A stretch of DNA of 64,000 nt from Paramoeba atlantica (lineage: Eukaryota > Discosea): contig CDRNVI010000004.1 of assembly GCA_977017575.1 (NCBI GenBank), positions 310,001-374,000 on the forward strand, given 5' to 3'. The position numbers were made by a program, and so were the translations under genes. The notes under the pieces were generated by a model. That model worked only from the letters and a program-made list of their open reading frames with translations, was not told the origin of the DNA and did no database searches. Positions 40,384 to 50,739 of this stretch are shown piece after piece (position 1 is the stretch's first letter; every line of letters starts with the position of its first letter).

Positions 40384-40779
40384 ATGATCCTTTCAAATGT
40401 CACATCGTCGGAGGACCCTCGCTTTCGCCCGCGCTCCGAAGCAAACGACACTGGAAAGGTGAAAAAGGCACTGAGTGTGGCATGCGCATGCAAAAAGATC
40501 ATGTGCTCGTTGAAAGCAGGACGAGACACTCTTCATTTTGAAGGTTTGTTGATGAGCACGGAAAACCCACTTACGCTCCGGCAAACTGGAAAGGTGGAGA
40601 GTGTTGCGGAATGCTTTCAATGGGTAAGTGATGAGATTGTGTACTCTGAAGCAGAGGAAAGTGAGACTTCTTGTCTCGGAGGTTTGTTGATGAGCACGGA
40701 TAACCCATTTACGCTCCGGCAAACTGAAGAGACAGGAAGTTTCCTTCTTCCTGCTGAGGAGTGCACGTCTCTTGCATGA
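40384..40779 (+). CDS. Hypothetical ORF of the D element
   Basis: 131 residues beginning MILSNVTSSEDPRFRPRSE just after the SL leader. The protein is acidic in its second half and contains a duplicated segment: LLMSTENPLTLRQT and, 42 residues later, LLMSTDNPFTLRQT. It contains a Cys-rich stretch (VACACKKIMC). I recognise no family. D1 keeps the same frame with only conservative changes, so the ORF may once have been selected as a host gene. It could be a processed copy of a real host mRNA; without its parental gene this cannot be decided. Confidence 0.45.
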   Translation: MILSNVTSSEDPRFRPRSEANDTGKVKKALSVACACKKIMCSLKAGRDTLHFEGLLMSTENPLTLRQTGKVESVAECFQWVSDEIVYSEAEESETSCLGGLLMSTDNPFTLRQTEETGSFLLPAEECTSLA

Positions 40780-40981
40780 TGCATGTCACCTCAAAAATCA
40801 AAATACAACACTGCATATGGTGTTCTTGATATTCAGGTCTGCGGTGCCTGCGATCATTATTTATGCTAACTTTTTCTAGTTTTGCTGAGATAAATTTCGT
40901 TGCGATGAAATTCTACTGCGATAAAAATTCTGAAAAGATAAAATTATGCTGCGATAAATTTCTGCAAAGATAAAATTATGC

Positions 40982-41770
40982 TTAAGACCACTTTTGAAAT
41001 GAATAGGTATAAACAAAAGGATTAAATCCCCAAATGCATATATACGGTTATGTGATCTCCGGGAAGTACGCAGACTGACTGTAAAATACATACCCCCTTT
41101 TTGTTTATCCTAACTGGGTCGCCACTGCCGCGGCATATCCTTTTGGGTGCGTCAGAAGGGGGAGATGAGGTCAGGAGCCCGGCATTGGACCGTTGCCGGT
41201 GATGGGGCGTGGCGACCCCAGCCTTCCGACGTAAGGGTTTCCGAGCTGGCAGGAGGGAATGTGTCCGTTCCTATTCCTGTTCAACCCTTGTTCGCGGCGT
41301 CGTTAACCGCGTTCCGGGGCATAGACGGGGTAGCATCCCGTCGCCGAGGCATGTATGTCGTTAGCGAGCGCGCTAACCCTACCCCCTCGGTGGAGGTGGA
41401 ACGGCATTGGTGCTAGCTGAGGTTTTATCCCTCCCCATCTCCCGGAGAAGCGAAGGGACTAGATCCTTTTTTCTAGGCTAGGTCCTTCGTTTCTCCACGC
41501 TAGGAGCGCTCCTGGACTAACAATCCGGAGCAGTGGAGTTTTTAGCGAGTGAGCTACCAGAGTCTCTGACGCAATCCGAGATTCAACAAAACTCTGGTAA
41601 GCAAGTCTCGCACTACCCTGTAATGGGGTGTCTCCCCTGAGGTGCGTGGGTGGAAACACCCATTCATCTTGCCACTGGAAGGTGGCCAGCTCACTCGACC
41701 AAGAAAAGTCTGCCGGTTGGACACCGGGTGGCGGTCGAGGAGGTTGTGGCAAAGATTTTCTCCATGTACG

Positions 41771-41802
<32 letters not shown>
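40982..41802 (+). mobile_element. Unassigned GC-rich element end with poly(A)
   Basis: AT-rich sequence to about 41105 is followed by 660 bp of GC-rich, apparently non-coding DNA and a 32-A tail (41771-41802). This looks like the 3′ UTR of another plus-strand LINE. Visible structure: TGGGTCGCCAC (41116-41126) can pair with GTGGCGACCCCA (about 41207-41218), enclosing further stems (CCGGCATTGG…TTGCCGG). A second hairpin GGACTAGATCC…GGCTAGGTCC lies at 41.46-41.49 kb. It is not similar to the RLE-A or RLE-B UTRs. No long ORF. Confidence 0.5.
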
Positions 41803-41807
<5 letters not shown>

Positions 41808-44625
41808 CGGCCTACAAGGACACTGCAAGGAACGAAGCTTCGCGGGATCGATTCCTGCTCAGGAAAGTGTGCGCATCTATAAAATTGTATGGATCAACGT
41901 TTTGAATAGAGGCGCTCAAGACGAGCAAGTCGCGCCTGCAAAAGATATACCGTCTGTGAAGCAAACAGTCGAAGATTTGGATTACGAACCTATTCCTACA
42001 GTCAGAAACGTAAGCGCTGCATTTATACCGTGCGTGGTGTCGGTTTACCGCGATCTTATGAGGGATTACGCAGATTGTGATTATGTTCACCGCTGTCGGA
42101 TATGGCACAGGGTGCTCTCCGCGATGAAATACTCGCTGGCAGAATTAAGAGAGCAGTCAGCGCGCAGTCGACGACGTCGCCCAGTGCTTACGCAATCCGA
42201 GCTTGAAGAAAGAGAGAAGGACGCGGATGAAGGGCAATTCGCTGATCGCAGAGCGATAAAAAAAGCCACACGCCTTGTGCTCGAGGGGTCGATCTCAAAA
42301 GCGGCAAAAGTTCTGGATCAGGTCACGGTAATCAACAAATTATCTGATAAAGAAACATTTGCCAAACTCCAAAAACTGCACCCTGCGGCTCCTTGCGTTT
42401 TCGAATTACCAGCAGACGCGACACAGACAGCGATCATAACAACGGAAGAACTCCGCGAGGCAGGTCGTCGATTGGCCAAGGGCGCGGCACCCGGTCCATC
42501 TGGGACAACGGACGGTATAGTCAGACTGTTGCTCGACGATCAAATCTGTTGCACAGCTCTGTGTCACATGTTACTGGATGTTGTAAATGGAGCGATCTCG
42601 AAAGACCTGATGGACAGGTTGAAGAGGGCAAGGTTAGTCGCCATACCGAAAGCAAATGGAAGGGACGTGCGCCCGGTTGCTGTTGGGGAGATTTTTCTAA
42701 AATTAGCAGAGATCGTCTTGTTGCAAAAATATGAACATTGTCTGCCGCCGATTTTTGCTCCGTGGCAATTCGGAGTGGCAACTAAATCAGGATGTGAAAC
42801 AGTAGTACACCGCCTACATAAACTCTATCAGGAAGGACAATCAATCCTAACAATGGACATCAGCAATGCATTCAACACTCCTTGGAGGCAAGACATCGCG
42901 AACGCACTCTTCGCGTTCTCTAGTTTGCGACCGTTCTGGAGGCTTTTTCACGCTCAATATGCCGAGCCGTCGGAGCTGCTGTATTTTGGATCAGACGGAA
43001 AGTTACACGACAAAGTTTTCAGCACAGCAGGAGTTCGACAGGAGTCTCCCCTTTCTACGCTTCTTTTCTGTACAATGATGCAACCCATCCTCGCAACGCT
43101 GGCCTTAGAATTTCCCTCGATCAAAATATTCGCATACATAGACGACATAAACTTTGCTTCGGATGATCCTGCACTCCTAACGAAGGCATTTTATAGACTG
43201 TGGGATTTGTTGAATGAAAGAAACATGCAAATGGCAAATCATAAATGTGTGTGGTTCGGAGGAACGAAGGGCACGGAAATTCCGGAAGTTCTGCGAATGG
43301 CGCAAGTCAACGTAGAGAAGGACGCAATCAAGGTTCTCGGCGCTTACGTGGGAGAAGACGAAAAGGTAGATCCCCTACTACTAGAAAAGCTACAGAAACA
43401 TAAAACAATTTTCCGTCGGTTAAGTCAGATGGGAGCGAGCAACGTATCTACTATCCTGCTCTCTAAATGTGTTAACATTCGTCATCGTTTTCATATTCGC
43501 ACACACATCCCGAACTCCTCTGAAGCGATGGCAAAGGAGTTTGACGGCGAAGTTGATAAAGTTCTGAAGACATGGTTCGGACCAATGACGCAAGATCAAC
43601 TGGACTGGGCAAGGCTTCCCCTTCGTATGGGTGGGCTGGGCCTGCCTTCTACTGATGCACTCCGAGCGGCCGCGTACCAGGCGTCGCGCAGTGTGGCTTT
43701 TGAGCAGCCAAAATTCCTTTCAGCTCAAGTCACGCCTAGCGAGTCGGACACTGCACCTGTCGCTGAGATGACGGCAGTCGAAGTCAAGATGCACAAAGAA
43801 GTGAAGGAGCGCCTTCGGAAGAACAAGAAATTTGCAAGAATCATGGACGCTACAACGAAGAAGGGTAGTTATACATGGATACAAGCAAACGAGCGACTCG
43901 TGCCGTCGCGGAAATTCACCTTAGCAGTAATGCCCCGCCTGGGAATGGGCCATCCACGTCTTCCCGAATCTCTCACCTGCCCCGGATGCAGAGTTCTTCT
44001 AAACAGTGCCACTGCCCTTACACATATTCCGGGTTGCGTCCGATGTGCGGGAATGAATACAACGGTAAAGCACAACGCACTAGTACGCTATATTCATAAT
44101 ATGTGTCTGCGTGCGGGTATTCCTTGTGAATTAGAGCCACGGCAATTCTCCACATATGTGTGCACATCATGCTCCGAGGTGATCCGAGAAGAACGTCGGC
44201 GAGAGCACATTGCGACATGCAAAGGCAGCACGCTACACCGTTCAGGGCCCGATTTGGTTATTTATTGGGCGACAGGTGAAATCTTCTATGATCTCACCGT
44301 CGTACACGATCTGGCACCATCTCTTGCGGGAACAACACCGGCGAAGGCAATCAAAGATGCGATCGCGCGGAAAAACACCAAATACGTCTCATCGAATATG
44401 TTCGCCGAGGAGCAATTCGCCTGTTTACCGGTGCTGTCAAGTGGCTCATTGCACGCCCGAACTCGGGAGCTGCTACGGCTTCTGGCGGAAAAGATTTCTA
44501 TTGAGCCCAGCAAGGTGGAAAACGATTTCATACTTCTCTTGCAGGAGATGAATGGAAACATTCTCCTAGGCCAGCTCAGAAAGTACCTGAGCCAAAGCCA
44601 TGGGGACGATATTTGCGCTTTTTGA
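41803..44625 (+). CDS. RLE-B retrotransposon protein lacking its N terminus (B10)
   Basis: The frame starts at the truncation (YNGLQGHCKERSFAGSIPAQ, which aligns with YKGLFGHRAEESFPGFLPPQ of B5) and continues to …HGDDICAF. It holds the pre-RT region, basic RSRRRRP, the RT with DISNAFNTPW and AYIDDINFAS, the conserved RLPLRMGGLGLPS segment, and the C-terminal CPGC/HIPGC/KHN and SGPDLVIYW…FYDLTVVHD endonuclease. The run of Lys that could be read upstream is only the poly(A) of the neighbour and is not part of the protein. There are no internal stops. It needs the missing N-terminal part and a promoter to be autonomous. Confidence 0.88.
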
Positions 44626-44792
44626 TGGAATATGCAGTGAGAATCCGTGGTAGGAAGTCTCATAGTTTACGAAAAGAATTGTTTGAAGAGGATTCGCAGT
44701 TTATATCATACAATTATTAAGACAACGTTTTCCGACATACAACGTAAGCCGGATGCCCTGACCTGAAAGGATTACACTATAGTAAAAAAAAA
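41803..44792 (+). mobile_element. RLE-B LINE copy B10, 5′-truncated
   Basis: Begins immediately after the 32-A tail of the preceding element, is open from its first codons to 44625, and has a 158-bp 3′ UTR and an A run at 44784-44792. It is the near-identical partner of B8 in opposite orientation and is about 30 bp longer at the 5′ end and about 55 bp longer at the 3′ end. No clear target duplication is seen because the left flank is poly(A). Confidence 0.88.
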
Positions 44793-45293
44793 TGGCTCCG
44801 TGACCGTGTCGCTGTCGACACAGGCCCGCGCCTGCGCCCTCCCGTATAGCAAGGGAAGGGTTCACAAGCCAGGCCGTGGAGAGGTCGAAAGTCCCGGTCC
44901 GGAACGCGCGAATGGATTGGGCATAAATTGCTTCTTTTTATTATTATTGTTATCAAAATCATAAATACTGTAACTTAAGGCAGGTTGAATTATTAGTTTT
45001 GGGCTACAACATGTGAAATTGCTAATTTGATTGCTTGCTTACAAATCATATACCCCCCCCAATGGACCTACTTGGTTCGTCTACGGAGTAAAAATATAGA
45101 GGCAATGCCGCGTTTTATACTTCTCCCCCCCTATTTATTGCAAAAAAAAAAAAAAAAAAAAAAAAAAGTTTTTAACTCGTATACCCCCCCCAATGGACCT
45201 ACTTGGTTCGTCTACTGGGTCAAAATATAGAGGCAATGCCGCGATTCATACTTCTCCCCCCTTATTAATTGCAAAAAAAAAAAAAAAAAAAAT
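44793..45293 (+). mobile_element. Two RLE-A 3′ UTR copies in tandem
   Basis: The first copy (44793-45166) starts at CTCCGTGACCGTGTCGCTG and ends …CTATTTATTGC with 26 A. The second (45167-45293) starts in the distal UTR (TTTTTAACTCGTATACC) and ends …CTTATTAATTGC with about 18 A. The SL of A6 follows 11 bp later, so the order is tail-UTR-tail-SL-element, all in one orientation. Confidence 0.85.
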
Positions 45294-45303
45294 ATTTTCC
45301 TTT

Positions 45304-45335
45304 AACGATAAAGATACAGTTTCTGTACCTTGTTG
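45304..45335 (+). other. Spliced-leader sequence at 5′ tip of A6
   Basis: The full 32-nt leader on the plus strand; its first half is AACGATAAAGATA and its second CAGTTTCTGTACCTTGTTG. It is followed by AATTATTTTCTATATTTC and a T-rich tract ending in TTTTTCAG just before GTACGCGGTTCGTTCT and the ATG (45382). The T-tract plus AG looks like a trans-splice acceptor. Confidence 0.85.
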
Positions 45336-45381
45336 AATTATTTTCTATATTTCATCCTTTTTCAGGTACGCGGTTCGTTCT

Positions 45382-48300
45382 ATGTCAGGCGAAGACCACT
45401 TTGAAGAGTCATCTCCTATGGATGACGATTCGTTTTTGCATGAGGAGGCGACTCATAAAACAGGATCCTGGGACCAGTTCGCGGGTAATGCGCATCTCAT
45501 TAAACAGCCGAGTACCTACAATGAACTACTATACACAACTCCTATACCTGCGAATATTCCTCATGACTGGTGCAAAAATGCTGCTTTGATTTCCCACGAA
45601 AAACCGACGCCTGATACAGGACGCGAAGATGGCAGCGATGAAGAATCAAATCACTCTCGTGTGCTTATCGGCCCAGATCACAACACCCAATCACCAGTCT
45701 GAAAAGGATTCTGTCGCAAGGAAGTTCTCTCGACGTCGAGTAACCACTATACCTCCCTGCGCTAAAGGACATATTCGAGGCATCATAAAAACCACCAAGA
45801 CGCGAGAGAAAACCACGCCCATTAGAGGCGAAGCGTCGGACCTTAGGGCACACGACAAGGACCCATGCGATAGAGGAGATTCTCCTGCAATGGAGCTCGA
45901 TCCATCCGCTGGGACCGCCGTTCACGAACAAACTCCCCCTTATTTCCCGCTGTCGCAGCAACAAGGAACGTTCCCAGCTAACAGGTGTGAAGAAGACGTT
46001 GACTCAGCGGAAGTGAGTCAAAAACAACTGGAACATGGCCCCACCAGCTCACAAGATACACCCCTACCCTGCAATAGGGTCGACGCTCGAGAGTGCCCAG
46101 CCCAGGGATGCTCATGGCGGAGCTTACCGCATGGCGGGTCGTGGCAAGCTTTCTATAACCACGTCGCTTGCCGGCATGGAAGCAGCATTCCTGCAGAGTG
46201 GTGGGAGGGGGAGGGTCGCTTCGTATGTTCCTCTTGCGGGCGTAACTATGATAAAAGCAAGCGTTCATCTCACTCTCATAGCTGCCAAGCAACAAAGGCC
46301 TCCTCACTACCCGAACCTCACGCCGAAACCCTTTCTGAGGAAGACAGCCCCACCCTGGTGGATGGAACCACGCAGCTCGAGCTTCCATCTTTATCCAATA
46401 TCTGCTCACTACCCCTTAGTACGTGCAAAGACGTACCGCATCGATGCCGCCAGTTGTGGGGCGAAATTCTTACAGAGGCCATGGATAACGCCGTCAAAGA
46501 AAATACGCTGCAGTCATGGACCTTGTTGGCCATGTTGCCTAAATGTGTCCTTCCCGCCCCGCGCCGTGGAGGACGCAAAGGTCACATGGCTTACGCTTCC
46601 CACGCCTACAGTTGCATGCAGCGTTGGCTTGCGTTGGATTATTCCTCCCTATGGCAAGAGGCCACGACGAACTACCGCAAAAAGAAAGTAACTCCTACCG
46701 AGGATAGTGATGAAGATGAAAAAGCAGCACTAAGGGCAGAACTCCTTGCTCGACAGGGAGAATATTCCAGAGGCATGGCTGCTCTAACGTCAGACCCCAT
46801 GGCTCCGGACGACGACGACACATTCTCTAAATTACAAGAAAAGCACCCCTGCCGTTTGCTCGTTCCGGGGGCCGCCAACTTTTTCCCCGCAGCAGAGCCC
46901 CTGGAGTTGGATGAATCTGAAATCGCGAAGGCAATCAAGGGCTTTCACAGAGGCTCCTCCGCGGGTACCTTGGGATTACGCCCCGAGCATTTACAGGCAG
47001 CGCTCCTTACCCACGGAGGCAAGAACACAGACCCACTCGAATCCCTTACGAAGCTCGCTAATCATCTCCTCGCAGGAAAAGCACCAAAGGAAGTACAGAG
47101 TCACTTTGCGGGAGCCCGACTGTGTGCCCTAGAGAAAGGTGAAAACGACGTTCGCCCAATTGCCGCCGGGGAAACTTTGCGACGGTTAGTGAGCAAGGCT
47201 GCATGCAACGCAGTCAGGTCCAAGGCTAGAACTCTTTTTGCAGGACGGCAATTTGGTGTGGCTACCCCAGCTGGGAATGAACGCATTATCCACATGTGCC
47301 GCTTGGCCATCTCATCAAACATGGACTGCTCCAACTTTGTACTCTGCAAAGTTGACCTACGGAACGCTTTCAACAACGTGAGCAGGACTTGTTTTCTTCC
47401 TCTAGTCCAAGAGCACTTCCCAGAGCTATTACCATGGATAAGCTGGTGTTACTCGAACCCCAGCTCCCTCACCTATGGACTCCGATCACTTTCTTCTGAA
47501 GAGGGAGTGCAACAGGGCGACCCTTTAGGACCGCTACTCTTCTCGCTAGTGTCCTTAGCGCTCGCAGAAGCAATTGCTCTTCAGGCTAACCTCTTTGCCC
47601 AGTTATGGTACCTCGATGACGGCGTCCTCATTGGACAAGCGCAAGACGTTAGGAACGCCCTCGACACGATTGCCCGAGTAGGTCCACAATGGGGTTTACA
47701 TCTTAACATGTCTAAATGTGAGATCGTTACACCCCCGGCATCGGCACACCACGCCTCCGAATTTCCAGATATCCCCTCCAATAAGATCAATGTCCACGGC
47801 AATTTCGACATCCTTGGGAGCCCGGTGGGATCGCCAGAACATTGCTCAGAGTACCTCGAGACACATGCCATAGGCCCCGCGGAGGACACGCTTGACGCGA
47901 TAGCCACCATCCGGGACCCACAGGTCGCACTTGCCCTTATCAGACAGTGTGCTGGGTTTTGCAAGATGGTGTACGCTCTGAGAAGTACACCGCCCCAAGC
48001 CATAACCCATCTATGCACCCGACTCGACGGCTTTCTTATGACTGCTACCGAAGCAATAATTTGCCCCCTGGATCGCCACGCGCGATCTCAGGTACAGCGT
48101 TTGAAGCGGCACGGCGGTTTTGGATTAATGTCCGCAGCGTTGCACGCCACGGCCGCCTACGTATCTTCCGTCGCTTTCTGTGCGGCCAGAGACTCATGGA
48201 ACCCCACTGACGCAGATGGATTCGCGGAAGCTGTCAGGGATATCAACAAGAAGGCCGGAATATCTTTACTTGACTTGCGAGGCCGTATCCTCACAGCGCC

Positions 48301-49372
48301 GAACGCCCCTTGCGAAAAAGCAGTTGGCAGCCCTTTCTCCCATAGAAAGAGGAAACGCCCCCTAGGTGTCATCGATCAGCCTCCCTCGGAGATCTGCCTA
48401 CCCCTGCGCATAACTTCCCGCACCATGCATACACCTGAGGAAATACATTTTTCTACACCGCTGTACGCCTCGGAGGATTGTGCTGATACGACCCCCCCGC
48501 AATGGTTGAAAGGGAAGATCCCTCGCCAGCGAGACATCAGCTACGCGATCGCGGCCCACGATTTCTCCCAATCATACGAAATGTCAGATGTGCGGACACG
48601 AGCACGATGGATATCTCAGTGCGGTAAAGGGGCAAGCAGCTGGGCTTTTGTAACCCCGTCTAAGGACATGGGGTATTCCTTTACCCCTACAGCATTTCGA
48701 ACCTTGGCCCGTTGGTGGTTAGGGATCGATGTTTACCCTGAAGAAGGGAAGTGTCCTATGCCGAAATGCCCTCTTCCACTCGACACAAAAGGGGACCACG
48801 CATTGTCTTGCAAGCACGACAACGGAATTATCGCGAGGCACAATGCCGTGGCAGATCAGTTCACGGACCTTTGCAGCAGAGCCAAACTGGCCCCACAACG
48901 GGAGAAAAGTCTTGGCAACAGAGGCCCAGGGGGGGCCCTCACCAGACCTGGCGACGTATACCTGCGCAGTCTTTTCTTGGGGAATCCCATCGTGCTTGAC
49001 TTCGCGGTCACCCATGCTCAGCAACTAAAATATACGGACAAAGTCCGGAACGCTAGCTGGGTAACCGCGGGGTCGTTTGCCGAGCATTATTCCTCCATGG
49101 AGAAGGGTAGGCAGCGCCGGGAAGCCGTTGACGCCGGGTGTGACTTTACGGCCATGGTGGTCGAAAGCTATGGCGCCTGGAGCCCCAGTGCTTCAGCAGT
49201 GATCCGCAAAGTTGGGGAACGTCTCTCACATGCCTCGTGTGGGTTATTGACAGAAGGGGAAGCCACGAGCAGAATCTTTACGGAGCTGAACGTCACCCTC
49301 ATGCGCCTTCAGGCGCGCATGATGGTTACTCGTTTACTTCCTGAGGATCCGCTCTCTCCTACGGAGGTGTAA
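45382..49372 (+). CDS. RLE-A retrotransposon protein (A6), one frameshift near the start
   Basis: It begins MSGEDHFEESSPMDDDSFLHEE and has WDQFAGNAHLI and STYNELLYTTPIPANIP like A2. The first frame ends at 45702 (…HNTQSPV), while the main frame is open from 45629 to 49372. The reading frame therefore shifts once by one base within 45629-45702, either a mutation or a sequencing error. The main part has zinc fingers (CPAQGCSWRS…HVACRH; CSSCGRNY…H…C), LLAMLPKCVLPAPRRGGRKG, the RT (VDLRNAFNNVSR; EGVQQGDPLGPLLF; YLDDG, Tyr codon at 47609) and the RLE (CPMPKCPLPL, GDHALSCK, RHNAVA, RPGDVYL, VLDFAVTHAQQ). The total would be about 1330 residues. Confidence 0.88.
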
Positions 49373-50095
49373 ACGTTCGTAAACGTCGACCGCGCCCCTT
49401 TTGGCACGGGAACACGTTTGCGCCCATGAAGAGCTGGTCGGGATGCTGGTCGAGTCGACAGAGTCTATACTCACGCCTAGCCCGCGAGGGCTAGGTACCC
49501 CAAGTGAGGTAGTACACGGGTAGTGAATCTCCTCCCCGTCGGCCAGCATCCTGTTTCGTGACCGTGTCGCTGTCGACACAGGCCCGCGCCTGCGCCCTCC
49601 CGTATAGCAAGGGAAGGGTTCACAAGTCAGGCCGTGGAGTGGTCGAAAGACCCGGTCCGGAACGCGCGAATGGATTGGGTCTGGATTGCGTGTTTTTATT
49701 TTTACTGTGTCTTATTTGTCGTATATACTTAGGGGAGATTGAATTGCTAGTTTTGGGCTGAGAAAAAAGAAAAAGAAAATATACTTCTGTGGAAATGAAA
49801 AGAATTGCTAAAAAAAAAAAAAAAAAATCTATAAATTTATAGACAATGCAGATAATTAGATCGATAAATATCATAGCACTGGTTTCACGTACTGCCATTG
49901 CATGTTTTCCTTAATAGTTCACGTTTTGAAATTTAGCCGAGGGGCGGCTATATATTTGCCTGCTGGCCCTTCGGGGCACATAATTTTCTCAAATTATGAT
50001 GTAGTATTCTCTAATTGCATGGAGGGGGGTGTTTACTCGTTTGTTATATTCTTGTTAGGTTGTTATTTTGTTACGTTTAAAGTTTTGTCCAGCTC

Positions 50096-50725
50096 ATGGG
50101 AATCGAAGGTACCCCATTGAGTCTCTACGTAAAGGCCCTTCAAGCGCAGGGGGTGCTAGAACCCACGCGGCAGATGCTACCAATCACGCCACTTCTTCTA
50201 AAGAAGCTGAGACGTCAGCTCGACGTAAAGGAGAGCATGTGTTGCCTCCTGTGTTGGAAAGCCGCTGCGAGATGGACCGAGACCGCCGACCTGAGGCGGG
50301 AGCAGTTCGTGAGTGTGGCCAGTCACGAGGTAATCATTTATTGGGGCAGGGGGACCAAGACAACCCGTCTGAATCCTTACCGGCCGTACCTCTACGCGAT
50401 AGTGACTGGACCGGGGACACCCGAACTGGCTCAGTTTGTGGGAAGTTTGAGACCAGGCCAGCGCCTGTGTTACACGACGGTCCGGGAGATGGACCACAGG
50501 ATGAATCAACTTCTCGGTCCGGGGTATGGAACACATTCCATAAAAAGAGGTGCAATTACTTACCTATTCCACGAGATCTCCCTCGGGAATCTCAGGATGG
50601 AGGACGTCCAGAACCTCACGAAACACCTCAACGTCGAATCACTGTTGCGCTACAACGCAAGCAGTATTACAACGGCAAGGGCTCTAGGGACGCAGAGAGT
50701 CTCAGCACGTCTCCCAGTGCTGTAA
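50096..50725 (+). CDS. Tyrosine recombinase of Y2
   Basis: About 209 residues. The catalytic-domain landmarks of tyrosine recombinases are visible: ARWTETADLRRE, GTHSIKRGAITYLF (the H-x-x-R box) and LTKHLNVESLLRY (the final box with Tyr). In DIRS-type elements this enzyme integrates a circular cDNA, in place of the integrase of LTR elements. Its frame overlaps a second open frame that leads into the RT. Confidence 0.8.
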   Translation: MGIEGTPLSLYVKALQAQGVLEPTRQMLPITPLLLKKLRRQLDVKESMCCLLCWKAAARWTETADLRREQFVSVASHEVIIYWGRGTKTTRLNPYRPYLYAIVTGPGTPELAQFVGSLRPGQRLCYTTVREMDHRMNQLLGPGYGTHSIKRGAITYLFHEISLGNLRMEDVQNLTKHLNVESLLRYNASSITTARALGTQRVSARLPVL

Positions 50726-50739
50726 CCTCGGAGCACGTG

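Larger units (their letters stand above)
40353..40981 (+). mobile_element. D element copy D2, with partial SL
   Basis: A short SL-bearing element inserted in B9: leader, 132-codon ORF, and a 3′ part made of degenerate repeats (GATAAAATTATGCTGCGATAAATTTCTGC-like, here cut at about 40981 without a poly(A)). D1 (3.7-4.5 kb, minus) shares the coding part and extends further through the repeat region to a poly(A). There is no RT, so it is non-autonomous or a retrocopied host transcript. Confidence 0.72.
45304..49827 (+). mobile_element. RLE-A LINE copy A6, full length with SL
   Basis: SL, 46-nt leader, coding region 45382-49372, 3′ UTR with hairpin at 49476-49495, and an A run (49810-49827) that begins inside the distal UTR (AGAATTGCT), so the last 100 bp or so of the canonical 3′ end are absent. 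All functional domains are present; one frame change near the N terminus is the only visible defect. Its 3′ end is the closest relative of A4. Confidence 0.9.

Noticed and set aside
41771-41802. Poly-lysine start of the B10 protein
   Set aside because: The Lys run is only the translated poly(A) tail of the preceding element.
33827-44792. One large inverted duplication of the region
   Set aside because: Only the element bodies match between the arms; their flanks differ and target duplications mark separate insertions.
9326-45335. The 32-nt leader copies as genuine SL RNA genes
   Set aside because: None is followed by a GT splice donor or an SL intron, and every full copy is joined to an element's T-rich leader.
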